From Phycisphaerales bacterium (GTDB lineage Bacteria; Planctomycetota; Phycisphaerae; Phycisphaerales; UBA1924), in NCBI GenBank assembly GCA_020054055.1, contig JAGVLZ010000278.1, positions 1 through 8,899 on the forward strand: a stretch of 8,899 nt of DNA, given 5' to 3'. The notes beneath the pieces are model-generated. The model made no database searches, had not been told where the DNA came from, and saw nothing but the letters and a program-made list of their open reading frames with translations. Of this stretch, positions 1 through 7,957 are shown one piece after another. The position numbers and the translations under genes were made by a program. Numbering within the stretch: the first letter of the stretch is position 1; every line of letters begins with the position of its first letter.

Positions 1-273
1 GTGCTCCGCATAGGCGGCGGTGTCTGCCGGCGAGCGAGCGGGCATTTCTCCCTCTCCAAAGACCGCCTCGACCCGCCCGGCCTGCTGCGCAAACTTGAGT
101 TTCGACTCGAAATAGAGTCGGACGGCGCGATCGGGAACAAGCGGCAGCCCCGGCTCGTCGCAGCGGACCACGAGCCCTTCGGAGTTGTGCCGGAGAACAC
201 GCGCCGGGTGGAGCACGCGCTGCTTGGATTCCTCCGGGAAGTTCACAAACAAGGTTGAGCCTGGAGGCAGCAT
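1..273 (-). CDS. Partial protein, possibly YcgR/PilZ-type N-terminal domain (3' end outside window)
   Basis: An open frame of 91 codons runs from an ATG at 273 to the left edge without a stop. The start is supported by AAGGA at 286-282, 8 nt upstream. The protein begins MLPPGSTLFVNFPEES and continues with alternating hydrophobic residues: a 'GSTLFVNF' strand, 'ARVLRHNSEGLVVRC', 'PDRAVRLYFESKLKF', then 'AGRVEAVF'. That strand order resembles the small beta-barrel that precedes PilZ domains in YcgR-like c-di-GMP receptors, where a GL/V segment and a V-x-L-Y-F segment recur. This is a fold-level guess; the PilZ RxxxR and DxSxxG motifs would lie beyond the window and are not seen. No signal peptide or membrane segment is visible. 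The gene diverges from the DUF167 gene, with about 190 bp between the two starts. I am fairly sure it is a gene and unsure of its function. Confidence 0.65.
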   Translation of the reverse strand, partial: MLPPGSTLFVNFPEESKQRVLHPARVLRHNSEGLVVRCDEPGLPLVPDRAVRLYFESKLKFAQQAGRVEAVFGEGEMPARSPADTAAYAEH

Positions 274-465
274 CGGTCACATCCTTCGAAGCCCGGATAA
301 CCACCGATCCGCGCGGGAACACCCCACTTTCGGTGATGGATGAATCGGCCCGACAATGCCAGACTGTGAGAGAACAGCGGGTCCACCCCATCAAGCGTCC
401 GTCATGGACCGACCATCTTTCCCAAGTTGGCTACGCGCCTGAATCGGAACTGGGCGGAGTGCTCG
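274..465. promoter_or_regulatory. Divergent intergenic region, presumed promoters
   Basis: This 192-bp stretch separates two divergent starts, at 273 on minus and 466 on plus, so it should carry both promoters. I see only the Shine-Dalgarno sites at its two ends: AAGGA at 286-282 for the left gene and GGAG at 456-459 for the DUF167 gene. No convincing -35/-10 pair, operator or riboswitch stands out. Frames open across it lack ribosome sites and look like chance. Confidence 0.35.
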
Positions 466-774
466 GTGTACGCTTTGACGATGGCTGTCTTCAGCAATAA
501 TGGCGACGGCTCCATGCTCATCGCGGTCAAGGCGGTGCCCGGCGCTTCGCGCGATCAGATCGCCGGCGTCATGGGCGATCGGTTGAAGGTGCGCGTCGCC
601 GCGCCGCCCGAGGGGGGCAAGGCGAACAAGGCGATCGAGTCGCTGCTCGCCGCGGCGCTCGGGATAAACAAGCGCGATGTCGAAGTGGTGCAGGGGCGCG
701 CGAGCGCGGAGAAGACCGTGCGCGTCGCGGCTGTCACCGCGATCGAAGCGGGCCGCCGACTGGGCATCACATGA
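466..774 (+). CDS. DUF167 / UPF0235 (YggU family) protein
   Basis: A small protein of 102 residues from the GTG at 466, or 97 from the ATG at 481. The family signature is clear: 'MLIAVKAVPGASRDQI' is followed by 'GDRLKVRVAAPPEGGKANK', then 'VEVVQGRASAEKTVRV'. These match the PGAsr, LkVrv.ApP..GkANka and v.G..s.eK.v blocks of DUF167, a compact single-domain family whose biochemical role is not established. I prefer GTG 466 because GGAG at 456-459 sits 6 nt ahead; ATG 481 has no nearby Shine-Dalgarno and ATG 514 begins directly at the domain. It is the only plus-strand gene here. Its TGA ends 3 bp before the stop of the convergent aminotransferase gene, so the two transcripts must overlap or share a termination zone. 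Family call is firm, start uncertain. Confidence 0.88.
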   Translation: MYALTMAVFSNNGDGSMLIAVKAVPGASRDQIAGVMGDRLKVRVAAPPEGGKANKAIESLLAAALGINKRDVEVVQGRASAEKTVRVAAVTAIEAGRRLGIT

Positions 775-777
775 TCC

Positions 778-1968
778 TCAGGCCCGCATCGCGTCCGCGA
801 CCTTGTGGAGCGCCTCGCCGATCTGCCTGGTCTGGAGTTCCGTCAGATTGTGATGGATCGGAACGCAGAACAGCGTCTTCGACAGGCGATCGGCGACGGG
901 CGGGTGCTCGCGAACGTGCTTCTCGAAGGCGGGCTGGCGCGTGAGTGAGCGCGGATAGTGGACCGCGGTGCTGATCCCCTCGGCATTGAGCGCCTTGCAG
1001 AACTCGTCGCGGACCGTGCCCTCCGCCGGCAGTCTGAACTTCGATTCATCGACGCGCACGGGGTAGAGGTGGTAGACCCCCCGTGCATTCGGCGTGATCT
1101 TCGGCGCGAAGAGACCGGGGATCGCGGCGATGGCGCGATCGATCGCCGCGGCGCCCTTCTGCCTGCGCGCGGTGTAGTCGGGCAGGCGGTTGAACTGGCT
1201 GAGCCCGATCGCCGCTTCGAGGTCGGTCATGCGGTAGTTGTAGCCCACGCGCCCGTGGATGTACTTCTGCGTCTCGCCGTGGGAGCGGAGGAGTTTGAGT
1301 TCCTTGAAGAGTTCCTCGTCGTTGGTCGAGACGAGTCCGCCCTCTCCGGTGGTCATGTTCTTGGTCGCGTAGAAGGAGTAGGTGGTGATGTCGCCGTACG
1401 CGCCGATCCCCTTGCCGCGATAGGTGGCGAGGTGCGCCTGCGCCGCGTCGTAGATGATCGAGAGGCCGTGCTTCGCGGCGAGCGATTCGACGCCGTCGAT
1501 GTTGACGGGGTTGCCGTAGAGGTGCGTCGCGGCGATGGCGGTCGTCTTGGAGGTGACCTTCTTCGCGGCATCGTTCACGTCGATGTTGTAGGTTTCGGGG
1601 TCGGCATCAACGAAGATGGGGATGCCGCCGCGGGCGACGACCATGCTGACGGTCGCGATGTAGGACCACGCGGGGACCAGCACCTCATCGCCCGGCTCGA
1701 AGAGCGGCTCATAGGCGAGTTGCAGGGCGCAAGTACCGTTGGCGCAGGTCAGGGCGAACTTCGCGTCAGAGGCCTTGGCGAACTTCTCTTCGAGGGCGAG
1801 GCAGTTCTTTCCCTGAGCGAGCATTCCCGAGCGCATCACGGCGACCGCGGCCTGGATGTCCTCCTCGGAGATCGTGACCGAGACGATCGGGATAGAGGGC
1901 GAGACGACGGGGGTTCCGCCGTGGAGGGCGAGCGTGAAGGCGCGGCCGGGTGCGGCGATGATGCTCAT
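778..1968 (-). CDS. DegT/DnrJ/EryC1/StrS-family PLP aminotransferase
   Basis: A 396-residue protein, normal length for this family of pyridoxal-phosphate enzymes that transaminate keto-sugars (usually nucleotide-linked) to amino sugars for O-antigen, glycans or secondary metabolites. Visible motifs: 'CANGTCALQLA' (75-85), the phosphate-binding region; 'VPAWSYIATV' (98-107); 'FVDADPETYNID' (119-130); 'THLYGNP' (148-154); 'IIYDAAQAH' (171-179) with D174 and Q177 facing the cofactor; and 'SFYATKNMTTGEGG' (198-211), where K203 should form the Schiff base. The C-terminal half has 'YNYRMTDLEAAIGLSQ' and 'STAVHYPRSL', also typical. The frame stays open upstream to 2583, but homology starts near this ATG, which follows a weak GAGAG site, and the extension overlaps a transposase remnant in another frame. 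No other sugar gene is nearby, so the substrate cannot be assigned. Its upstream region is bounded by an IS end. Confidence 0.93.
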   Translation of the reverse strand: MSIIAAPGRAFTLALHGGTPVVSPSIPIVSVTISEEDIQAAVAVMRSGMLAQGKNCLALEEKFAKASDAKFALTCANGTCALQLAYEPLFEPGDEVLVPAWSYIATVSMVVARGGIPIFVDADPETYNIDVNDAAKKVTSKTTAIAATHLYGNPVNIDGVESLAAKHGLSIIYDAAQAHLATYRGKGIGAYGDITTYSFYATKNMTTGEGGLVSTNDEELFKELKLLRSHGETQKYIHGRVGYNYRMTDLEAAIGLSQFNRLPDYTARRQKGAAAIDRAIAAIPGLFAPKITPNARGVYHLYPVRVDESKFRLPAEGTVRDEFCKALNAEGISTAVHYPRSLTRQPAFEKHVREHPPVADRLSKTLFCVPIHHNLTELQTRQIGEALHKVADAMRA

Positions 1969-2012
1969 TCGATCTCTCGATGGTGCGAACAGCCTTGGAA
2001 TCAAAGGCCAAG

Positions 2013-2021
2013 ATGGTAGCA
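2013..2021 (-). promoter_or_regulatory. Possible extended -10 of the aminotransferase gene
   Basis: On the minus strand this reads TGCTACCAT, which fits a TG-n extended -10 followed by TACCAT (4 of 6 to TATAAT). It sits about 45 bp ahead of the ATG at 1968 and inside the 78 bp between the presumed IS end and the gene, so the promoter may have survived the insertion. No good -35 is visible. Motif match alone; weak. Confidence 0.25.
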
Positions 2022-2046
2022 GACCCCGCAAGCGTAAGGCGAAGGC

Positions 2047-2070
2047 GACCTTGCCCACGAACGGTGGACA
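2047..2070. repeat. Probable terminal inverted repeat (right end) of the IS3-family remnant
   Basis: Read on plus, the segment starts GACCTTGCCC and ends GTGGACA. From memory, IS3-family elements of this type often have ends of the form TGACCTGCCCC...GTGGACA, and the last bases of the partner end read TGTCCAC. It lies 12-35 bp beyond the transposase stop, the distance expected for an IS3 right end. The matching left repeat is not in the window, so the call rests on resemblance and position. Confidence 0.5.
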
Positions 2071-2081
2071 CGCTGATTGTA

Positions 2082-2390
2082 TCAGGTGATGCCTGCCTCG
2101 AACCGTTCGGGGCTGAGATAACCCAGTGAGCGGTGCAGACGGACTCGGTTGAAGAACGCCTCGATGGACTCGAAGATCGCGGCCCGTGCCTGCCCGCGGG
2201 TCGCGAAGTGTTCGAGGTACACGAGTTCGGTCTTGAGCGTGCCCCAGAAACTCTCCTTCGGGGCGTTGTCGTGGCACCCCCCGGCATCGCCGACGCGGCT
2301 CATGCTCGCGGTGATGCCGCGGGCCGCGTGGAGGCTCCGGTACTCGTCGCAGGCGTACCGCACGCCGCGCTCGGAGCGGTAAAGGGGGCC
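2082..2390 (-). pseudogene. 3' fragment of IS3-family transposase (OrfB, integrase core)
   Basis: About 100 residues match the C-terminal half of the IS3-family rve integrase core: 'YRSERGVRYACDEYRSL', 'GITASMSR', 'CHDNAPKESFWGTLKTEL', 'ARAAIFESIEAFFNRVR' and 'HRSLGYLSPERFEAGIT' before the stop. These correspond to family blocks HSDRGxQY, MSRxGxxxDNAxxESFxxxLK and NxxRxHxxLGYxxP. The N-terminal half, with the first catalytic Asp and all of OrfA, is missing. Upstream of about 2390 the frame stays open but no longer resembles a transposase. Two further signs of decay: the HSDRG Asp is Glu (YRSERG), and about three extra residues (SRVGDAGGCHDNA) sit where relatives have SRxGxxYDNA. The catalytic Glu in KESFW is kept. 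It cannot act as a complete transposase. It lies between the kelch-hydrolase and aminotransferase genes. Confidence 0.85.
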
Positions 2391-2579
2391 GGTGCGGGAA
2401 CGACGATGCTGTTCCCGGCGGCGATGGGGCTCTCGGTGGGGTCGTTGCGCGCGATGCGGTAGTGCTGGAGGTGCGGTTTCCGACAACGCGGTGATTTGCC
2501 TTGAAGCCTCCTCTCCCGGTCCTATTCCGGGGGCGGGGGAGGTGCCCGAGTCTTCGAGGGCGGAGGGGGCGTGCGAGCG
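2391..2579. other. Intergenic stretch between transposase remnant and kelch-hydrolase gene
   Basis: This 189-bp stretch holds no gene I can defend. Frames are open on both strands, as expected at this GC content, but none has a ribosome site or recognisable family. Its right part carries the GC-rich hairpin listed separately. Its left part may be further IS sequence too decayed to recognise, or host DNA next to the deletion breakpoint. Confidence 0.4.
2507..2542. terminator. GC-rich imperfect hairpin downstream of the kelch-hydrolase gene
   Basis: Plus-strand CCTCC (2507-2511) pairs with GGAGG (2538-2542), and CCCGG (2515-2519) with CCGGG (2527-2531), around a 7-nt loop. The inner part is interrupted by mismatches and a bulge. 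It begins about 37 bp past the stop at 2580 in the direction of transcription. No T-tract follows, so intrinsic termination is not assured; it may instead protect the mRNA end. Confidence 0.3.
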
Positions 2580-5072
2580 TCACGGATACACCGCCCCCCA
2601 GTTCGTCAACACCTTCGTGATATCCGCGAACGTCACGGCCCCATCGCCGTTGGCATCGCCGGGGCCGGACGATTCCGGCGGCGGGTACACCGCTCCCCAG
2701 AACGTGAGCACCATCGTGATGTCCGCGAAGGTGACCACGCCGTCCACATTCACATCGCCGACATTGACGAACCCACCCCAGCCGGTCGCGATGTTCGTGA
2801 TCGAAATGCTCGACGGCAGCGCGCTGAACGGGTCCAGCCGGAAACTCACCACATGCTCGCCCGGCGCGAGTTCCCCCGGCGTCGGCATCGCGTAGGTCTG
2901 GAACCCTGGCAACACATACGGCTCATCCACCTTGCCGCGCTCCGACTCGTTCACATACAGCGTGGCAAGCCCCGCCGCAACGGGATCGCTCGTGAACGCG
3001 AGATCGAACGCGACGAAATTGATGCGCTCGGGATCATTTATCTGGAAGTTGATCCACGCCGGCGCCGCCGCTGCGCCCGGCGGCTGAGTCGCCATCGTCA
3101 CGATTCCCGCAGCGACCTGAACCGCTGCGGGGTTGCTCAGGAATGTCTGCGTGACACCGAGATCGATCGGTGGATCGCGGCGCGTGCGGAACACAATGTC
3201 CTGCGCTGGCGCTTCGCCGCGGAGAGCACCGTCCGACAGCGTATATACCTCTCCCGGCTCCAGGAACGATTCCAGATACGCGAGCCAGCCGATGTAACCG
3301 CCCGATCCGGTCCATTGTTCGAGGCTCAATGGGAAGCCATATCCGGGTAGTTCCCCGTTCGGTTCTCCGCAAGGCACCAGCATCTCATCTTCGTCACAGT
3401 GGGCGAGTGAGGTGCCGTTGTCAGCTGTGAATGCGTAGTAGCACCGGGGCCACGCGTGCGATGAAATACAGAACACGTCGAAGCCCGGATCGATCGATGT
3501 CACGTCGAAGTTGACAGAGCGCGGCAGGTCAAGTTCTGTGAGCGGCCCCGTGCCGTCGCAGAGTCCAAGTCGCTCGCGAGAAAAGTAGTGCTCAGACCAC
3601 TGCGCATTCCCGCCGTAGGCCTCTTCGTAGTTGCCGATGCCCGCGATGACGAATGTCCCTGCGTACGCGTCGAGGTAGGTCGTGTGAACGGTTGTACTGT
3701 CCGAAAAATGATTGATCCGAGAGGCGGCGCCCGCGATGAGAGCCGATCCCGCGCTATGAGCAATCAGGTGGACGTGTTCGTAATGCTCGCCTTCAATCAA
3801 CTCTTGGTCGATCCGGCGGCCCAGTCTGTATCCATGAAAGAGCCCGTTGAGGAGCGCCAGGTCCGGTCCTGCGATAAAGCCATCGCCGGTCAGGGAGTCA
3901 CTTGTCCAGTTGTACGCTTCGACCTTCCATTCGGGTCCGACCTGCGCTTCGATCGCATCGGCAAGCGGCTGCCAGAAGTTGTCAAAGGTGCATTGGTCCG
4001 TATTCCACCCGTGGGTGACGACGATCAGTTTGTCCTGAACCGGCGTCGGCGGCGGCGGGTCGGGCGGGTACTGCGGCGGCTGCGGCGGGGATTCTTGGCC
4101 GGGCGTGGTGTAGATGAAGTCGCTCGGCAACTCCCAAGTGTCGCCGGGATAGCCTCCATCAGTCCCGCCGGAGAGTACCACGCGCCCCCGGGCCGTGTCG
4201 TATGCGATGGCGGGTCTGTAGCGCGGCGAGGGGCCGGTCGTTGCACGCTGCAACCACGCGGTCCCGTCCCATTCCCAGGTGTCGCCGTACCAGCCAGCGT
4301 CGTACCCTCCGAAGAGAACCATGCGCTCCCGCGCCGCGTCGTATGCCATGGCGTGGCCGAAGCGCATAGAAGGTCCGGTCGTTGCGCGCTGCGACCATGC
4401 GGTCCCGTCCCACTCCCAAGTGTCGCCAAGAGCACCGAAGTCGTCTTGCCCGCCGAAGAGGACCAAGCGCGTCCGAGCCGCATCGTAAGCCATCGCGTGC
4501 CAGAAACGTGCCGACGGCCCAGTTGTGGTGTGCTGCGACCACATGTTGCCGTTCCACTCCCAAGTATCAGTGTCGACGGAACCTCCGAAGAGAACTACGC
4601 GCCCCCGTGCGGCGTCGAAGGCCATGGCGTGCCCGTAGCGTGCAGGAGGGCCGGTCGTAGCGCGCTGCGTCCACGCCGTACCGTCCCACTCCCATGTATC
4701 GCCCTGGGGCCCGCCGTCATTATCACCACCGAAGAGGACGACGCGTCCCCGTGCGGCGTCGTACGCCATCGCGTGGCGATCGCGCGGCGTCGGTCCAGTC
4801 GTGGTCCGACGCGCCCAAGAGGCACCGTCCCATTCCCAAGTGTCGCCAAGTCGGTTCGAGCTGTCGTATCCGCCGAACAAAACCACGCGCCTCCGTCCCA
4901 CGTCGTACGCCATGGCGTGGTTCTCTCGCGTCGTCGGCTCGCCATAAAAGCGGAACGACCATTGCGGATCGGTTCGCGCCACCGCCGCAGGAGTCATGAT
5001 GGCGAGCATCATCAGTGCGGGCATCAGCCACAGGCACGATGCGAAACGGCGAAGGAGAGCCATGCAATCCAT
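2580..5072 (-). CDS. Secreted kelch-repeat / alpha-beta hydrolase protein with C-terminal dockerin-like loops
   Basis: An 830-residue multidomain protein. Start ATG 5072 follows AAAGGGG with a 6-nt gap; the frame runs to an ATG at 5114 but without such a site. Residues 1-32 form a signal peptide with an AVA cleavage site. Residues 40-315 hold six kelch-like repeats ('HAMAYDAARGRVVLFGG', 'GDTWEWDGTAW'), enough for a six-bladed propeller. A proline-rich linker (324-346) leads to an alpha/beta-hydrolase domain: 'IVVTHGWN' (350-357), nucleophile elbow 'AHSAGS' with S440, then D468 in 'YLDAYAG' and H539 in 'SSHAWPRC', a plausible triad of lipase or esterase type. A beta-rich region with no recognised family precedes two loops, 'GDVNVDGVVTFADI' (772) and 'GDANGDGAVTFADI' (805), with D/N ligands of dockerin type, probably for calcium binding or surface sorting. 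Substrate unknown; the propeller may bind a ligand. Probably monocistronic. Confidence 0.9.
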   Translation of the reverse strand: MDCMALLRRFASCLWLMPALMMLAIMTPAAVARTDPQWSFRFYGEPTTRENHAMAYDVGRRRVVLFGGYDSSNRLGDTWEWDGASWARRTTTGPTPRDRHAMAYDAARGRVVLFGGDNDGGPQGDTWEWDGTAWTQRATTGPPARYGHAMAFDAARGRVVLFGGSVDTDTWEWNGNMWSQHTTTGPSARFWHAMAYDAARTRLVLFGGQDDFGALGDTWEWDGTAWSQRATTGPSMRFGHAMAYDAARERMVLFGGYDAGWYGDTWEWDGTAWLQRATTGPSPRYRPAIAYDTARGRVVLSGGTDGGYPGDTWELPSDFIYTTPGQESPPQPPQYPPDPPPPTPVQDKLIVVTHGWNTDQCTFDNFWQPLADAIEAQVGPEWKVEAYNWTSDSLTGDGFIAGPDLALLNGLFHGYRLGRRIDQELIEGEHYEHVHLIAHSAGSALIAGAASRINHFSDSTTVHTTYLDAYAGTFVIAGIGNYEEAYGGNAQWSEHYFSRERLGLCDGTGPLTELDLPRSVNFDVTSIDPGFDVFCISSHAWPRCYYAFTADNGTSLAHCDEDEMLVPCGEPNGELPGYGFPLSLEQWTGSGGYIGWLAYLESFLEPGEVYTLSDGALRGEAPAQDIVFRTRRDPPIDLGVTQTFLSNPAAVQVAAGIVTMATQPPGAAAAPAWINFQINDPERINFVAFDLAFTSDPVAAGLATLYVNESERGKVDEPYVLPGFQTYAMPTPGELAPGEHVVSFRLDPFSALPSSISITNIATGWGGFVNVGDVNVDGVVTFADITMVLTFWGAVYPPPESSGPGDANGDGAVTFADITKVLTNWGAVYP
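4128..4949 (-). repeat. Tandem repeat array encoding the kelch units (period 132-144 bp)
   Basis: Six consecutive units of 44-48 codons encode the propeller. Each has TTGP-x-x-R, HAMAYD, VVLFGG and GDTWEWDG. DNA is also similar between units: the plus strand shows CCCAAGTGTCGCC or close variants near 4131, 4272, 4413, 4690 and 4833. The last unit (nearest 4130) is the most divergent, ending in WELPSD rather than WEWDG. The similarity at DNA level suggests unit duplication or gene conversion. Confidence 0.8.
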
Positions 5073-5105
5073 CTGCCACCCCTTTCTGGAGCACTCGGAC
5101 CTCTG

Positions 5106-5111
5106 AGAATA
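5106..5111 (-). promoter_or_regulatory. Possible -10 element of the kelch-hydrolase gene
   Basis: Minus-strand TATTCT (4 of 6 to TATAAT) lies 33 bp upstream of the chosen ATG at 5072 and would give a short 5' leader containing the AAAGGGG ribosome site. No -35 at proper spacing is apparent. It also argues against starting at the ATG at 5114, which would then lie upstream of the transcript. Weak evidence. Confidence 0.25.
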
Positions 5112-5219
5112 CATCGTGGCGGGGGCGCGTGCGGGATTGAGTCGACAAAATGGGTCGTTTTCTTACCGGGCTGGTGTTGGGCGCGTGGCGTGTCCCTCCC
5201 CCGGCTCGCGGACTCGCCA

Positions 5220-5240
5220 CCCCCTCCCAGGGGGAGGGGG
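5220..5240. terminator. Perfect 9-bp GC hairpin just after the ftsH stop
   Basis: CCCCCTCCC (5220-5228) and GGGAGGGGG (5232-5240) are perfect reverse complements around a 3-nt loop. The element begins 7 bp past the ftsH stop codon at 5248-5250, the position of a terminator or mRNA-end structure. No T-tract follows on either strand. The flanking C-rich DNA (5194-5204) is similar in style, so it could also be one copy of a dispersed genomic palindrome. Confidence 0.4.
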
Positions 5241-5247
5241 GGTCAAG

Positions 5248-7293
<2,046 letters not shown>

Positions 7294-7376
7294 GAAGGGT
7301 TCCTGATGCTCCGACCGCGTCGCCCTGGATACATTCGTTCGGCGGGGCGGGCGGGATTCCTGAGCGTCTTACGATA

Positions 7377-7395
7377 GGCGGGAAGAGTTTCCGCC
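7377..7395. repeat. Inverted repeat in the ftsH leader
   Basis: Plus-strand GGCGGGAA (7377-7384) pairs with TTTCCGCC (7388-7395) over a 3-nt loop: seven standard pairs and one G-T wobble. In the minus-strand RNA the wobble becomes a C-A mismatch. Directly beside it is GCACG-GG-CGTGC (7396-7407), a second perfect small palindrome. Together they sit between the LptE-like stop and ftsH. They could form weak termination, an operator or an attenuator; no T-tract is present. Confidence 0.3.
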
Positions 7396-7429
7396 GCACG
7401 GGCGTGCCAGAGCGTCCGGTTCCGCCTGG

Positions 7430-7957
7430 CTACCAGGACGATCGCAACTCGGCGACGATGTCGCGTGCCAGTTGGTCTACGGCCGCTCGCTCGCCAAGGT
7501 TCAGGCGTTCCTGCGCGCCGCGCGCGGGGACGAAGGCGTCCGCCGAGCGAAAGTTGCGCCGGGCGACGAGGACCTCGCCGCCGGCGTTCTTCTTCCACTC
7601 GAACGAGACGGTGATCTCGAAGGCGACTTCCTGGACCATGCCCGTCTCGCTGCCGCGGCTGAGACGGCGCAACTCGGCGGAGTCGATCGAGCCGCTCAGG
7701 ATGGTTTCCGCGCCGTCCGCCGAGGCGACGCGCCAGGGGGTGGTGCGGTGAATCTCCTTGACGATCGCGTCGGTGAGTGTGACTTCGAGGCCGTGGAAGA
7801 AGGTTGGGTTCTTGAAGATCGGCACGGCGACGGTGCGGATGTCGGTGCGGTAGGCATCCTGGAAGGCGTAGCCGCCTTTGCCGCAGCCGGGGAGGACCGA
7901 CATGGTGCAGGCGGCGAACACAAGCCAGAAAAAAAGTGTCAGCGCACGCGGCATCAT
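7430..7957 (-). CDS. LptE-like LPS-assembly lipoprotein
   Basis: A 175-residue lipoprotein. After a charged start and a hydrophobic stretch (6-22), the lipobox LPGC puts the lipidated cysteine at C25. The mature part begins 'GYAFQDAYRTDIRTVAVPIF', then 'GLEVTLTDAIVKEI', 'WRVASADGAETILSGSI' and later 'VSFEWK'. This is the pattern of LptE/RlpB-like proteins (GY.F......I.tvaVp.f.n.....GLE..lt.a....), which plug and assemble the LptD pore that delivers LPS to the outer membrane. Length and order fit the family. ATG 7957 overlaps the preceding TGA in ATGA, and GGAG at 7969-7966 lies 8 nt upstream, so translation is probably coupled to the BamD-like gene. A second ATG follows immediately at 7954. 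A small palindrome, CCTGG-CTA-CCAGG (7425-7437 on plus), straddles the TAG stop. The family is recognised by pattern, not by alignment. Confidence 0.82.
   Translation of the reverse strand: MMPRALTLFFWLVFAACTMSVLPGCGKGGYAFQDAYRTDIRTVAVPIFKNPTFFHGLEVTLTDAIVKEIHRTTPWRVASADGAETILSGSIDSAELRRLSRGSETGMVQEVAFEITVSFEWKKNAGGEVLVARRNFRSADAFVPARGAQERLNLGERAAVDQLARDIVAELRSSW

Noticed and set aside
255..500. Plus-strand frame of 81 codons in the divergent intergenic region
   Set aside because: No ribosome site, overlaps both flanking genes out of frame, and resembles nothing known.
958..2019. Plus-strand open frame of 353 codons opposite the aminotransferase
   Set aside because: Asp/Gly/Arg/Val-rich antisense shadow with no recognisable domain.
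1969..2583. Upstream extension of the aminotransferase frame to a 601-residue protein
   Set aside because: The extra 205 residues are Arg/Pro-rich low-complexity translation, overlap the transposase remnant in another frame and lack homology; the known domain begins near ATG 1968.
5073..5114. ATG at 5114 as start of the kelch-hydrolase protein
   Set aside because: It adds a polar, charged 14-residue stretch before the signal peptide and has no clear Shine-Dalgarno, whereas ATG 5072 has AAAGGGG at ideal spacing.
7391..7411. Sigma-54-like site (TGGCACG then TGCGG on minus) ahead of ftsH
   Set aside because: The distance between the GG and GC elements is one base short of the strict sigma-54 spacing and the -12 element lacks the TTGCA form.
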